From the NCBI GenBank assembly GCA_019113165.1, contig DXHV01000077.1:46777-110776 (forward strand): 64,000 nucleotides of DNA. Direction: 5' to 3'. Origin of the DNA: Candidatus Desulfovibrio intestinipullorum. GTDB taxonomy: Bacteria > Desulfobacterota > Desulfovibrionia > Desulfovibrionales > Desulfovibrionaceae. The stretch's first letter is position 1; every line of letters starts with the position of its first letter. Below are positions 46,280-55,758 of this stretch, in pieces. The translations under genes and the position numbers were made by a program. The notes below the pieces were generated by a model. It was given only the letters and a program-made list of their open reading frames with translations, did not search any database and was not told the origin of the DNA.

Positions 46280-47338
46280 CTACAGGACGGTGATGCCGTT
46301 TTCCTCGACCAGAACAGTGACTTCCAGACGGACGCCGCACTGGCCGGGATAGTAGAGGCCCGGTTCCACGGTGACGGTCATGCCGGGTTCCAGGGGCCCC
46401 TCGGAATAGATATGGAAGGAAGGCAGTTCATGGGTGTCCAGACCAACCCCGTGCCCGAGACCGTGGGTGAAGTGCTCCTCGACCCCGGCCTTGCGGAAGA
46501 CCTCCTGGGCATAGTGGGCCAGTGCTGCCAGGGGCAGGCTGGGTTCCATGCGATCAAGGACCGCTTTCTGGGCTTCGGCCACAAGGTCCCTGGTCCGGGC
46601 AAAGAGATCGCTTTCCCTTTCCCCGAACCAGAAGGAGCGGGTCTGGTCGGAGCAGTAGCTGTCCACCCTGCAGCCCACATCCAGCAGCACACCCGTGTTG
46701 GGCACAAGGGGCCTCTGGGAGGGCACGGCATGGGGCAGTGCGGCATTGGCGCCAAAGGCCACGATGCTCGGAAAGGCCAGTTCGCTTGCTCCGTGTTCCC
46801 GGAAGTAGCGCTCGATCTGCCAGCTCAGCTCGGCCTCGGTCATGCCCTCCTTCAGGATGCCGGGCACCCATTCCAGCATGGCATGGTTCAGGGCAAAGGA
46901 TTTCTTGAGGGCTTCCCGCTCCTCCGCATCCTTGTGGAGCCGCAGCTGTTCCACAAGACCATTGCAGGCCTCAAGGGGCCGGTCTGCGGTCAGGGTACGG
47001 GCCATTTCTGCCGTCATGCTGCGGGACTCAAATCCTATGCGTGCACCGCTGTCGGCCAGAATCTGCTTCAGTGTCTCGACGAAATTCCTGCGGTAGATGA
47101 CAAGCCCTTCTTCCGGCCAGAACTGCCGGGCTGCATCCTGGTATCTGGGGTCCGTGAGGAGATAGTCCTTTCCGGAACGGGTAATGACCAGGAAGCCGGA
47201 GCTTTCGTTGAACTGCACATCATGCAGCTCGAAGCCAGAGAGATAGAATCTGTTGCTGGGATTGCTGATCAGAAGGGCATCAAGGGAGCGCTCTGCAAGC
47301 AGTTCACGCAGACGCTCTCGTCTCTGGGCATGGGACAT
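46280..47338 (-). CDS. M24 family Xaa-Pro aminopeptidase
   Basis: The 352-residue enzyme has an N-terminal creatinase-like domain (to about 130) and the C-terminal pita-bread domain. The five metal ligands are visible: Asp (LLDVGCRVDSYCSDQTR, two), His (FTHGLGHGVG), Glu (VTVEPGLYY) and Glu (VRLEVTVLV). It releases N-terminal residues before proline, in the cytoplasm. The length suits PepQ/PepP-like bacterial enzymes. Confidence 0.94.
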   Translation of the reverse strand: MSHAQRRERLRELLAERSLDALLISNPSNRFYLSGFELHDVQFNESSGFLVITRSGKDYLLTDPRYQDAARQFWPEEGLVIYRRNFVETLKQILADSGARIGFESRSMTAEMARTLTADRPLEACNGLVEQLRLHKDAEEREALKKSFALNHAMLEWVPGILKEGMTEAELSWQIERYFREHGASELAFPSIVAFGANAALPHAVPSQRPLVPNTGVLLDVGCRVDSYCSDQTRSFWFGERESDLFARTRDLVAEAQKAVLDRMEPSLPLAALAHYAQEVFRKAGVEEHFTHGLGHGVGLDTHELPSFHIYSEGPLEPGMTVTVEPGLYYPGQCGVRLEVTVLVEENGITVL

Positions 47339-47485
47339 GGGTGAACTCCCTCATATATATAGGTTCAGAGTCGGAGAAGAAAAATGTGTGCTCCCCATGG
47401 TCCGGTCAGGGGACAGGGCTGGAGAACGGGCCGGATGCGGCCGGAACAAGACAATGAGACGTGGATGCGAGGAAGCGTGGTGCGG

Positions 47486-47932
47486 TCAGCTGACAGTATC
47501 GCCTGTGAGCGACTCTGACGGCTGCGGCGGGCGCAGGGTCCGTACAAGGTCCCTGTTGGCGGCAAGAAAGCCGAGCTCCCCTGCCCTGTCATGGGCCTGC
47601 CAGCAGAGGGTCTGGCCCTCGCGGGGCCTGGGTTCGCCGGCAAAGGCAGTGACATGGAAAAAGTGCAGGTGCACCTCAAGGCCGTCTTCGGGATAGCTGT
47701 GCGTGAAGGTGCACAGGGGCTGACTCTGCAGCACCCGTATCCCCAGCTCCTCTTCAAGTTCGCGCTCCAGGGCATGGGCAGCGTCTTCGCCCGGGCGGAT
47801 CTTGCCTCCGGGAAATTCCCAGAAGCCTGCCTGCACCCTGTCTGCCGGCCTCTGGCAGCAGAGGATGGTTGTCCCCCGCCAGATGATGCCTGCGGCGACA
47901 TCCACATGGCGCAGGCTGGGACTGTTCTTCAC
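47486..47932 (-). CDS. NUDIX hydrolase, MutT-like
   Basis: The 148-residue protein has a complete Nudix box, GGKIRPGEDAAHALERELEEELGI in outline (G-x5-E-x7-RE-x2-EE-x-G). It starts at a GTG with AAGGAG 7 bases upstream. Internal features (FWEFPGG, FTHSYPEDGLEVHLHFF) are those of MutT-type 8-oxo-dGTP diphosphatases, which keep oxidised guanine out of DNA. Other Nudix substrates cannot be excluded. Confidence 0.9.
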   Translation of the reverse strand: MKNSPSLRHVDVAAGIIWRGTTILCCQRPADRVQAGFWEFPGGKIRPGEDAAHALERELEEELGIRVLQSQPLCTFTHSYPEDGLEVHLHFFHVTAFAGEPRPREGQTLCWQAHDRAGELGFLAANRDLVRTLRPPQPSESLTGDTVS

Positions 47933-47987
47933 GACACGACTCCTTGAGGCTCGGGCTTTTTGTTCGGAACACCACAGTGCCTCGTGG

Positions 47988-49985
47988 CTACTTGCCCGCC
48001 TCCTTTTCCGCTGCGGCAATTTCCTGTTCCAGACTGTCCAGCCTGACCAGCAGATCCTCGCATACCCCCTTCAGTTCCTCGTATCTGGCAAGAAGCTTCG
48101 TGGAGAGGGCCTTGTCGGCATAGGTGTCCGGATCGGCCAGCTTCTGCTCGGTCTCCTGCTCCTCGGTCATGGCCGCATCGAGTTCCTTCTCGAGTCGTGC
48201 GTACTGTTCCTTGAGGGGCTTGAGCTTCTTGTGCAGGGCATTGCGGGCCTCGGCCTGTTCACGGCGCAGGCGCTTCACCTCGTCCCTGCTCAGACCCGTC
48301 CTGGAGGCCGCGTTTTTGTCCTCCCTGACCTGGGCCTGCTGAGTGGCCTGGGGCTGGGCCTGGGCAGGCGTTTCCTGGGCGGCCTGCTGGGCATGGTGGA
48401 TTTCGTCGTATTCGGCAAAGGAGGCATAGTTGTGGATGCCTTCTTCGTCCAGGGCCCAGATTTCGCACCCTGTCTCGCTCAGCAGCCAGCGGTCATGGGC
48501 CACCATGACCAGGGTGCCCTCGTAGTGCTTCAGGGCGCTGGCCAGAGCCTCGCGGCTTTCGAGATCCAGATGGTTGGTTGGTTCATCGAGAAGCAGCAGG
48601 TTGCAGCGCTTGAGGAATAGGGAGGCCAGGACCAGACGGCATTTTTCTCCGCCGGACAGGTTGCCGATGAGCCGGTCAAAGAAGTTCTGCCCCAGCAGAA
48701 AGAGGCCGAGCACACTCATGAGCTCCTCTTCAGTGGTATGCGGATCGCTCATGTTGCGCATCTGGGCAAGAACCGTCATGTCGGGACGGAGCAGCTCCAT
48801 CTGATGCTGGGCATAGTAGCCCACCCTGGCGCTGGTGCTGTGCTGCAGGATGCCGCCCGTGGGGGCCAGGCGCTCGGCGAGCAGCTTGATCAGAGTGGAT
48901 TTGCCGCAGCCGTTGTGACCCACAAAGGCCACGCGCTGGCCGTTGTACACCGAGAAGTTCAGCCTGGGCCACATGCGCTTGCCGTCCGGGAAGTGAAACT
49001 CGAGATCGATGGCATGGAAGATGAGCTTTTCGGCATGGGGCGGCTGCGGCCAGCTGAACCTGAGTTCCTTGCGCTTGGGCTCCGGCCTGTAGCCCTCAAG
49101 CTCCTTCTCCAGCTTCTTGACCTGCTTGAGACGGGAACCGGCCTGCCGGGCCTTGGTGGCCTTGTAGCGGAAGCGATCCACAAAGGCCATCTTCTTTTGC
49201 AGGTCGTCCTGCAGGGCCTTGCGTTCCCGATCCCTCTGCACCTCGTATTCTTCCTGCAGCTTCAGGAACTGCGAATAGGTGGCCTTGCGGAACAGGGGCT
49301 TGCTGCCGCCAAGATAGAGGACGTGGGAGCTCACATGGTCCATGAAGACGCGGTCGTGGGCCACAAAGACGAGCACGCCCTGGAAGTTCTTGAGGAAGTC
49401 TTCCAGCCACTCCACGGCATCAATGTCCAAGTGGTTGGTCGGTTCGTCCAGCAGCAGAATGTCGGCTCCGGCCGTAAGAATGCGGGCCAGCTTGGCGCGC
49501 TCCCGCCAGCCGCCGGACAGTTCGCCCAGGGGCTTGTTCCACTTTTCCTGGGAAAAGCCCAGGCCCGAGAGTACGGTCTTGGCCCGTTGTTCGGGATTGT
49601 AGCCAAAGCTTGCCTCAAGTTCGCTCTGCCTGTGCATGAGCTGCTTGATGCGAGCCTCGTCCTTGTCCCGGGTCGCCTGTTCCCATTCCAGCCAGAACTC
49701 GTTCCAGTCGTGCACGACATCGAGCACATAGGTCAGCAGGGGCGTCTGCTGGGCTTCCGGAGTCAGTTCCTGTTCCACGTAGCCCAGGCGCGTTCCCGAA
49801 GGAATGAGAACACGGCCCGAATCCGGCACTTCGATGCCGGCAATGAGACGAAGCAGGGTTGATTTGCCCATGCCGTTGGGGCCGCAGACACACAGATGCA
49901 TGCCGGATTCTATGTCCAGGGAGAAGTTGGTGAAGATGTCCCTGCCGCCAAAGGCCTTGGAGATTTCATGGAGCGTTATTTTCAT
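47988..49985 (-). CDS. ABC-F family ATP-binding protein
   Basis: The 665-residue soluble protein has two ABC domains: Walker A GPNGMGKST with signature LSGGWRERAKLARIL, then Walker A GHNGCGKST with signature LSGGEKCRLVLASL. An interdomain linker of about 80 charged residues and a C-terminal coiled coil (about 560-665) are present, as in Uup/YheS-type members. ABC-F proteins act at the ribosomal E site. The start MKITLHEISKAFGG has a weak ribosome site, and a stable hairpin lies just upstream, so leader regulation is possible. Confidence 0.93.
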   Translation of the reverse strand: MKITLHEISKAFGGRDIFTNFSLDIESGMHLCVCGPNGMGKSTLLRLIAGIEVPDSGRVLIPSGTRLGYVEQELTPEAQQTPLLTYVLDVVHDWNEFWLEWEQATRDKDEARIKQLMHRQSELEASFGYNPEQRAKTVLSGLGFSQEKWNKPLGELSGGWRERAKLARILTAGADILLLDEPTNHLDIDAVEWLEDFLKNFQGVLVFVAHDRVFMDHVSSHVLYLGGSKPLFRKATYSQFLKLQEEYEVQRDRERKALQDDLQKKMAFVDRFRYKATKARQAGSRLKQVKKLEKELEGYRPEPKRKELRFSWPQPPHAEKLIFHAIDLEFHFPDGKRMWPRLNFSVYNGQRVAFVGHNGCGKSTLIKLLAERLAPTGGILQHSTSARVGYYAQHQMELLRPDMTVLAQMRNMSDPHTTEEELMSVLGLFLLGQNFFDRLIGNLSGGEKCRLVLASLFLKRCNLLLLDEPTNHLDLESREALASALKHYEGTLVMVAHDRWLLSETGCEIWALDEEGIHNYASFAEYDEIHHAQQAAQETPAQAQPQATQQAQVREDKNAASRTGLSRDEVKRLRREQAEARNALHKKLKPLKEQYARLEKELDAAMTEEQETEQKLADPDTYADKALSTKLLARYEELKGVCEDLLVRLDSLEQEIAAAEKEAGK

Positions 49986-50004
49986 CACTGAATATTGGCG
50001 CAAA

Positions 50005-50028
50005 GCCCCCTGCATCTCTGCAGGGGGC
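50005..50028 (-). repeat. 9-bp hairpin in the leader of the ABC-F gene
   Basis: The arms GCCCCCTGC and GCAGGGGGC flank 6 bases, 19 bases before the start codon. On the minus strand it is followed by TTTGCG, a weak terminator signature. It may attenuate or control translation. Confidence 0.6.
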
Positions 50029-50116
50029 ATGCACATCTGTCCTTGTCTTGAGTTCTGTACACGGATTGTTTTATGGCACGGGCCCTTGGGCCAAGTGCAC
50101 GGGCTGGCAAGGGTTG

Positions 50117-51136
50117 CTAAAGGAGCCGCCTCTTTTTGTACCCGGCCACGGCTTCCTCCATGCCACTTGCCAGATCCATGGCCGGAGCAAAGCCGAGCTC
50201 GGAGACAATGCGATAATTGCAGCCAATCCAGCCGCACTGCCTGGCTTCGCGGAACTTGTCCAGGTTCCAGTTCGGCGCCCTGCCTCCGGAGGAGACCAGC
50301 CTGCTTATCAGGGTGGCCGCACCCGAGCTGGCCAGGGCTGCCAGCCCCATGAACCAGAGCGGCAGGGGAATGAGATGTGCTTCCCTGCCCAGGGCCCTGG
50401 CTGCCTGCCGGTAGAAGTCGGCCATGGTCACGGTGTGGCCGTCGCTCAGATGGTAGATGCCCTGAGCCCTGGGTTCACAGGCCAGCAGGATGGCACGGGC
50501 TACGTCGTCTACATGGATGACGGACACGGGAAAGGAACGCCCGAGTCCCGGTACAACGCCCACGCCCCGGGCTAGGCCTTTGAACACGGGCAGGAGTCCG
50601 AGGTCGCCCGACCCGTAGATGATGGGGGGCCTGAGGATGACCAGGCGATCTCCTGCGGCACCGCGCAAAATGTTTTCGGAAAGGTACTTGGACCAGCCGT
50701 AGGCAGACACTGGGGTGCATGGCTCTTCCTCTGTCCTGCCCGGATCGCGGTCGCAGGGGCCTGCGGCTGCGAGGGAAGAGACGAGGACGACACGCTCAGG
50801 CCCCTTGTCTCCGAGATTGTGCAGCATGCCTGCCAGGTTCTGGGCCACGCCGCAGTTGTCCTTAAGATAATCCTGCCAGCCCAGGCCGAACAGCAGGGCT
50901 GCCATATGGATGAAGATGTCACACTGGGCAAGCTCGTCCTGGAAGCCTGTGCTGTTGCGCAAATCCGTGCGCACAATCCTGACCGAGTCGGGAAGATGCG
51001 AGGTCCTGGAGGAAGACCGGCACAGAAGTGTGACTCTGGCACCGGCGTCAAGGAGCATGGGCACAACCCTGCTCCCCACAAAGCCGGTTCCGCCGGTGAG
51101 AAGAACCCGCTTGTTCTGTAACACTGAGCTGTTCAC
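50117..51136 (-). CDS. NAD-dependent epimerase/dehydratase (extended SDR)
   Basis: The 339-residue protein starts at a GTG overlapping the previous stop (GTGA). The NAD motif is TGGTGFVGS. The catalytic serine is in LVSSLAAAGP, and Tyr-x3-Lys is YGWSKYLSE. The C-terminal part has hydrophobic stretches (PLPLWFMGLAALASSGAATLI), suggesting a lipid-like or membrane-associated substrate, as in 3-beta-HSD-like SDRs. It is coupled to the acyltransferase-like gene upstream. The substrate is unknown. Confidence 0.88.
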   Translation of the reverse strand: MNSSVLQNKRVLLTGGTGFVGSRVVPMLLDAGARVTLLCRSSSRTSHLPDSVRIVRTDLRNSTGFQDELAQCDIFIHMAALLFGLGWQDYLKDNCGVAQNLAGMLHNLGDKGPERVVLVSSLAAAGPCDRDPGRTEEEPCTPVSAYGWSKYLSENILRGAAGDRLVILRPPIIYGSGDLGLLPVFKGLARGVGVVPGLGRSFPVSVIHVDDVARAILLACEPRAQGIYHLSDGHTVTMADFYRQAARALGREAHLIPLPLWFMGLAALASSGAATLISRLVSSGGRAPNWNLDKFREARQCGWIGCNYRIVSELGFAPAMDLASGMEEAVAGYKKRRLL

Positions 51137-52260
51137 ACGATGTCCTTGCGGAAGAGCCTGTACCGTTTGCAGAGCTGTCCGCCGAAATCTTCAATCAGAT
51201 CGTCTACGGCGACGTTGTCTTCCAGAACCCAGGATCCCTCGACCCACTTGAAGTCTCGAGAGGCCCTGGCCTGGGTGAGCATGAAGTCGAAGAGCAGGAG
51301 GGGGAGTCCCAGCAGGCGGAACTTTTCGCGTATGCCGAAGAGCATGATGCGGTAGCCTTCCTTCAGTTCCCTGCGGGTCCTGAAGTAGTGCCAGGGGGCC
51401 AGCAGCCCCAGGCGTCCGTTGAGGCGCCTGAGCAGAGGATTGAAGTTGGGCAGAGCTACCATGCCGCCGGCAGGTTCGCCCTCGTGGAAGAAAAGGACAA
51501 AGAAGCGCGAATCCAGGTAGGCCACCAGTTCCTTGACCAGAGCCTGCGATTCCCGCTCCGAAAGCGGGGTGAAGCAGAAGTTCTTGGCCCAGGACTCGCT
51601 GTAGATGTCCAGCATGGTACGGACGTCCTCGGCAAGGGTCGCCTTTGTGGACTGCCTGTAGGTGAAGTCGCCCTTGTCCTTGAGCCTCTTGAGCTCCTGG
51701 TCAAGCCAGGGGGCCAGGTGCAGGGTATCCTTGTAGATGTGGTAGGCAAAGAGATCCTGTTCCTTGCGGAAGTGCCAGGCATTGAACAGGTCCAGATAGT
51801 AGGGCGGATTCCAGGGCATCATGAGGCCCGGGGGAACATCGAAGCCGTCCACCAGCAGGCCGCAGGTATAGTTGGTGGAGGGATTCAGGGGACCGCGCTG
51901 AAAGAGCATGCCCTGTTCCCTGTGCCAGTCCCTGGCGCTGGCAAAAAGGGCAAAGGCTGCTTCCTTGTCCTGCTGGCACTCGAAAAAGCCGATGGCACCG
52001 CAGCGCTCTCCGGCATAGGCATTGGCCTTGTCGTCCACAATGGCCGCTATGCGTCCCACGGGGCGCGAATCGCGGAAGGCAAGGAAGAGCTCGCGCCGGG
52101 CCGTTTCCCAGAAGGGATGCCTGCCCGGCGTGAGAAGGCTGATGTCGTCCTTCTTCAGACCCGGAACCCATGGATCCTCTTCCCTGTAGATGGACCAGGG
52201 CAGGGCCACAAAGGTTTCGAGAAGCTGCGGCGTGGTGACCGGTACAATTTGTACGGACAA
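51133..52260 (-). CDS. GNAT-like acyltransferase of unknown specificity
   Basis: The 375-residue soluble protein probably starts at TTG 52260, behind a GGGGTAGG purine stretch and 7 bases after the pyrD stop. RPVGRIAAIVDDKAN (about 65-80) and FFECQQDKEAAFAL resemble the beta4-alpha3 region of GNAT folds, and a second half (EGEPAGGMVALPNFNP, EGYRIMLFGIREKFRLLGLP) may be a second GNAT-like lobe. I recognise it as a conserved type but know no function. It overlaps the SDR gene start, so the two probably act together. Confidence 0.7.
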   Translation of the reverse strand: MSVQIVPVTTPQLLETFVALPWSIYREEDPWVPGLKKDDISLLTPGRHPFWETARRELFLAFRDSRPVGRIAAIVDDKANAYAGERCGAIGFFECQQDKEAAFALFASARDWHREQGMLFQRGPLNPSTNYTCGLLVDGFDVPPGLMMPWNPPYYLDLFNAWHFRKEQDLFAYHIYKDTLHLAPWLDQELKRLKDKGDFTYRQSTKATLAEDVRTMLDIYSESWAKNFCFTPLSERESQALVKELVAYLDSRFFVLFFHEGEPAGGMVALPNFNPLLRRLNGRLGLLAPWHYFRTRRELKEGYRIMLFGIREKFRLLGLPLLLFDFMLTQARASRDFKWVEGSWVLEDNVAVDDLIEDFGGQLCKRYRLFRKDIV

Positions 52261-52267
52261 GACTGAC

Positions 52268-53203
52268 CTACCCCAGTGAAAGCATGCTGCGTATGTCGTC
52301 CAGGTGGCGGATGCCGTATTTTTCCATGGCGCGGGGCAGCTCTTCCACAATGTGGAAGGCCGCATCCGGGCGCATGAAGTTGGCCGTGCCTATCTCGACG
52401 GCACTGGCGCCAACGAGCAGGAATTCCAGCACATCCTCGGCAGTGCTGATGCCGCCGATGCCGATGACCGGGATATTGACGGCATTGGCCACCTGCCAGA
52501 CGCAGCACAGAGCCACGGGCTTTATGCAGGGGCCGGACAGGCCGCCGACAATGTTGGCCAGACGGGGACGTCTGGAGCGCAGATCCACCGACATGCCGAG
52601 CAGGGTATTGATGCAGGAAATGCAGTCTGCACCGGCATCCTCGACGCTGCGAGCTATGTCGGCAATGCTTGTGACATTGGGGGACAGCTTGACAATGACG
52701 GGCTTGTTGGGGGCGTTGTTGCGCACTGCCCTGGTGACCTTGGCGGCCTGGGCTGGATCGGCACCGAAGATGGATCCGCCTTCCTTGACGTTGGGGCAGG
52801 AGATGTTCACTTCCAGGGCCGCCACGCCTTCCATGGCATTGAGCTCTGCAGCCAGGATGCCGAATTCTTCGGCAGACGTGGCATACATGTTGACAATGAT
52901 GGGCACTTCCTTCCAGGGGAGATTGGGCAGCTTCTGCGTGCGGAATACTTCCAGGCCGTCGTTCTGCAGACCGATGGAATTGAGCATGCCGCAGGGGGTC
53001 TCGGCAATGCGCGGGCAGGGATTGCCGTGCCTGGGTTTGAGGGAAATGCCCTTGACGATGATGCCGCCAAGGGAGGTCAGATCGCCGAAGCGTGCGAATT
53101 CGGTGCCATAGCCAAAGGTCCCCGAAGCGGTCATGATGGGGTTTTTCAGAGTCAGAGTCTGCTTGGGTCCTGCAAGGGTAACAGCAAGTTCGTTATGTTT
53201 CAC
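52268..53203 (-). CDS. pyrD: Dihydroorotate dehydrogenase, class 1B catalytic subunit
   Basis: The 311-residue flavoprotein starts at GTG. The catalytic cysteine is in EVNISCPNVKEGG, typical of class 1B, and FMN-binding features are NIPVIGIGGI and EIGTANFM. It oxidises dihydroorotate to orotate in pyrimidine synthesis, passing electrons through PyrK to NAD. The PyrK gene is 144 bases upstream. Confidence 0.96.
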   Translation of the reverse strand: MKHNELAVTLAGPKQTLTLKNPIMTASGTFGYGTEFARFGDLTSLGGIIVKGISLKPRHGNPCPRIAETPCGMLNSIGLQNDGLEVFRTQKLPNLPWKEVPIIVNMYATSAEEFGILAAELNAMEGVAALEVNISCPNVKEGGSIFGADPAQAAKVTRAVRNNAPNKPVIVKLSPNVTSIADIARSVEDAGADCISCINTLLGMSVDLRSRRPRLANIVGGLSGPCIKPVALCCVWQVANAVNIPVIGIGGISTAEDVLEFLLVGASAVEIGTANFMRPDAAFHIVEELPRAMEKYGIRHLDDIRSMLSLG

Positions 53204-53347
53204 CAGTCTTTTCGGACAGCCGGACAGTGGTTCGTACAGGACGGTTCCGACAGGGGCTGTACCGCCTCCAGAAAAAGAACGTATGGAAAGTCGGGGCCAG
53301 CTGCGTGCGGACAGACGGGCCGTTCAGCCAAGAGGGTGCAGTGTTTC

Positions 53348-54163
53348 TCAGGCAAGCTCAATCTGGTCCGCCCAGAAGACGGGGCCCTGTGTGCAGCACT
53401 GCACAGGCGCGTTGCGGTGCGCCGCATCCGGCCAGGCGTCAGTGGTGCGCACAACGCAGCCGAGGCAGGCACCAACGCCGCAGGCCATCTTGTTTTCCAG
53501 GGAGAGCTGCAGCCTGGCGTGATATTCCTTGGCAAAGCCCTGCACGGTCTTGAGGAAGGGCAGCGGACCGCAGGCCAGGATGAGCCCCTTCTGGGAGGCG
53601 TATTCCTTGATACGTTCCTGCAGGGTGAAGATGAAGTTGTCCAGATCGCCGGGAACGGATTCGCGGAGCGTGTCCACGGGGATGTGCTCGTTGATGCTGT
53701 CCACGGGGTAGCACTCCAGGGGATCCCTGTGTCCGAAGAGCATGGAAATGTTCCAGGCCTTGGGGTGCTCGGCCACGTAGCCGATGAAGGGTACGATGCC
53801 CATGCCGCCGGCAAGGAGCAGGGTCGGTGTATCCGGCTCTACAGCAAAGCCGTTGCCAAGCGGGCCCCACACGCGGACCTTGTCCCTGGGACGCAGGCGG
53901 GCCATCTGCTCCGTTCCCCGGCCTGCAACCTGGAAGAAGCAGATAAGGTGCTGGGGACGGATGAGACAGATGCCGAGGGGACGGCCCCAAGGCATTTCAA
54001 GCCCGAAGGATTGGGGACGGATCATGAGGAATTGCCCCGGTTTCCATTCTTTCCAGTCTGGAGGCGAAAGACGTAGTGCAAAGTATCTGTGCACGGGATC
54101 GGCAAGACCGAAGGGAACAAGATCGAGGACTGTGAGCTCACAGCAGTCAGTTGTAGGAACCAT
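53348..54163 (-). CDS. pyrK: Dihydroorotate dehydrogenase electron transfer subunit
   Basis: The 271-residue protein has an FAD-binding domain (GRPLGICLI), an NAD-binding segment (LLLAGGMGIVPFIG) and a C-terminal [2Fe-2S] site with four cysteines (MACGVGACLGCVVRT and PVQCC). The start at MVPTTDC was preferred for the GAGG 6 bases upstream; an ATG 12 bases earlier is possible. It pairs with PyrD, encoded next. A 12-bp hairpin lies just upstream and may be regulatory. Confidence 0.94.
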   Translation of the reverse strand: MVPTTDCCELTVLDLVPFGLADPVHRYFALRLSPPDWKEWKPGQFLMIRPQSFGLEMPWGRPLGICLIRPQHLICFFQVAGRGTEQMARLRPRDKVRVWGPLGNGFAVEPDTPTLLLAGGMGIVPFIGYVAEHPKAWNISMLFGHRDPLECYPVDSINEHIPVDTLRESVPGDLDNFIFTLQERIKEYASQKGLILACGPLPFLKTVQGFAKEYHARLQLSLENKMACGVGACLGCVVRTTDAWPDAAHRNAPVQCCTQGPVFWADQIELA

Positions 54164-54187
54164 AGACAACCTCATGAAAGCAGAACC

Positions 54188-54220
54188 GGCAGCCGGCAGG
54201 CAGGGATGCTGCCGGCTGCC
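54188..54220 (-). repeat. 12-bp hairpin in the pyrK leader
   Basis: Perfect arms GGCAGCCGGCAG and CTGCCGGCTGCC with a 9-base loop, ending about 25 bases before the pyrK start. It is a candidate attenuator or processing element. No T run follows in the gene direction. Confidence 0.65.
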
Positions 54221-54681
54221 CCCTGGCCGGGGCAAACAATAATTTTTTGTGACCAGACTCAGGGCACTATGTCACAGGCAGCAAGAAAAGGCAAAAGTGG
54301 CACGATGCCGGAAAAATACAGGTCCTGCAAGAGGATGGAAGGACGAAGGTCGACCGGTCCCGGGCGCTGCCCAAAACCTGCCTGTCCCCATGCCTGTTCC
54401 CGGGGACGGGAAACACAAAAAAATCCCTGGGCAGGATTCGCAAGAAACAAATTATTTTCAGTATGTTGACGCGACAATGTCTTGGAGCTTTGGACAGGGC
54501 ACGCTTTACTTGCAGAGTCAGAGCGTATATTAGTATAGATTCACACGTATTCCTCTGACTTGCGTCTGTTCCGGACGTTTCCTGACAGGGGAAGGTGTCC
54601 GTGCTCTGTGCCTTGCAGCCAGGGCAGCCCTCTCCCGGCCCGTCATGCGGCTGAAGAGAATGTCCAAGGAGGAACACTACA
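54221..54681. other. Divergent region between pyrK and asd
   Basis: No gene is supported. A GTCCCC/GGGGAC inverted repeat occurs near 54385-54410. The asd promoter is probably around 54505-54540 (TTGCAG and TAGTAT-like elements). GGAGG at 54669 serves asd. Confidence 0.4.
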
Positions 54682-55728
54682 ATGGGTAAGATGACAGTAG
54701 CTGTCTGCGGCGCCACAGGTGCAGTGGGCAGAGAAATGTTGAATACGCTCCATCAGCGTCAGTTTCCCGCTACGGAAGTCGTGGCCTTCGCCTCTTCCCG
54801 TTCTGCCGGAACCACAGTGCCGTATGGAGACAAGGAGCTGACGGTTCGCGAACTGAAGGAAGACAGCTTCGAGGGCATTGATCTGGCACTTTTCTCTGCC
54901 GGCGGCAGCACGTCGACCAAGTTTGCTCCCTATGCGGCCAAGGCCGGCTGTGTTGTCGTGGACAACTCTGCTGCCTGGCGCATGGACGATCGCTGCCCCC
55001 TGGTGGTTCCCGAAGTGAACCCCGAAGATCTTTCCTGGCACAAGGGCATCATTGCCAACCCCAACTGCTCCACCATTCAGATGCTCGTGGCCCTGAAGCC
55101 CATCTATGACGCCGTGGGCATCAGGCGCATTGTGGTGTCTACCTACCAGGCCGTTTCTGGCACGGGTCAGAAGGGCATTGCCGAACTGGAAAAGCAGGTA
55201 CGCGATCTCTTCAACGGCAGGGACATTGAGCACAAGGCCTATCCCTACCAGATTGCCTTCAACATCCTGCCCCACATCGACATCTTCCTGGACAACGACT
55301 ACACCAAGGAAGAGATGAAGATGGTCAATGAAACGCGCAAGATGTTCCATGACCCGCTCATCCGTGTCACGGCCACCTGTGCCCGCGTGCCCGTCTTCTA
55401 TGGCCATGCCGAGTCCGTCAACATCGAGACCGAAAAGAAGCTGACCGCAAGGGAATGCCGTGCCCTGCTTTCCCAGGCTCCCGGCGTCAGGGTCATCGAC
55501 AATCCCCATGAGCTGCTCTACCCCATGCCCATCATGTGTGCCGGTCAGGACGATACCCTGGTAGGCCGCATCCGTGACGACGAGTCCGTGGAAAACGGCC
55601 TCAACCTGTGGGTCTGCGCAGACAACATCCGCAAGGGGGCTGCCCTCAATGCCGTCCAGATTGCCGAGGAGCTCATCCGCAGGGATCTTGTCCGCGTTGA
55701 GGAAAAGGATCGCGCAACCTTCATGTAG
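54682..55728 (+). CDS. asd: Aspartate-semialdehyde dehydrogenase
   Basis: The 348-residue enzyme has NADP motif GATGAVGREML (10-20), catalytic Cys129 in NPNCSTIQM, and STYQAVSGTGQKG. The later acid-base histidine region VTATCARVPVFYGHAE is present. It makes aspartate semialdehyde for lysine/diaminopimelate, threonine and methionine synthesis. AAGGAGGA lies 9 bases before the ATG. It is followed by its own terminator. Confidence 0.97.
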   Translation: MGKMTVAVCGATGAVGREMLNTLHQRQFPATEVVAFASSRSAGTTVPYGDKELTVRELKEDSFEGIDLALFSAGGSTSTKFAPYAAKAGCVVVDNSAAWRMDDRCPLVVPEVNPEDLSWHKGIIANPNCSTIQMLVALKPIYDAVGIRRIVVSTYQAVSGTGQKGIAELEKQVRDLFNGRDIEHKAYPYQIAFNILPHIDIFLDNDYTKEEMKMVNETRKMFHDPLIRVTATCARVPVFYGHAESVNIETEKKLTARECRALLSQAPGVRVIDNPHELLYPMPIMCAGQDDTLVGRIRDDESVENGLNLWVCADNIRKGAALNAVQIAEELIRRDLVRVEEKDRATFM

Positions 55729-55758
55729 GGTACAAGCCTTCGGACGAAGAACTTTCTG

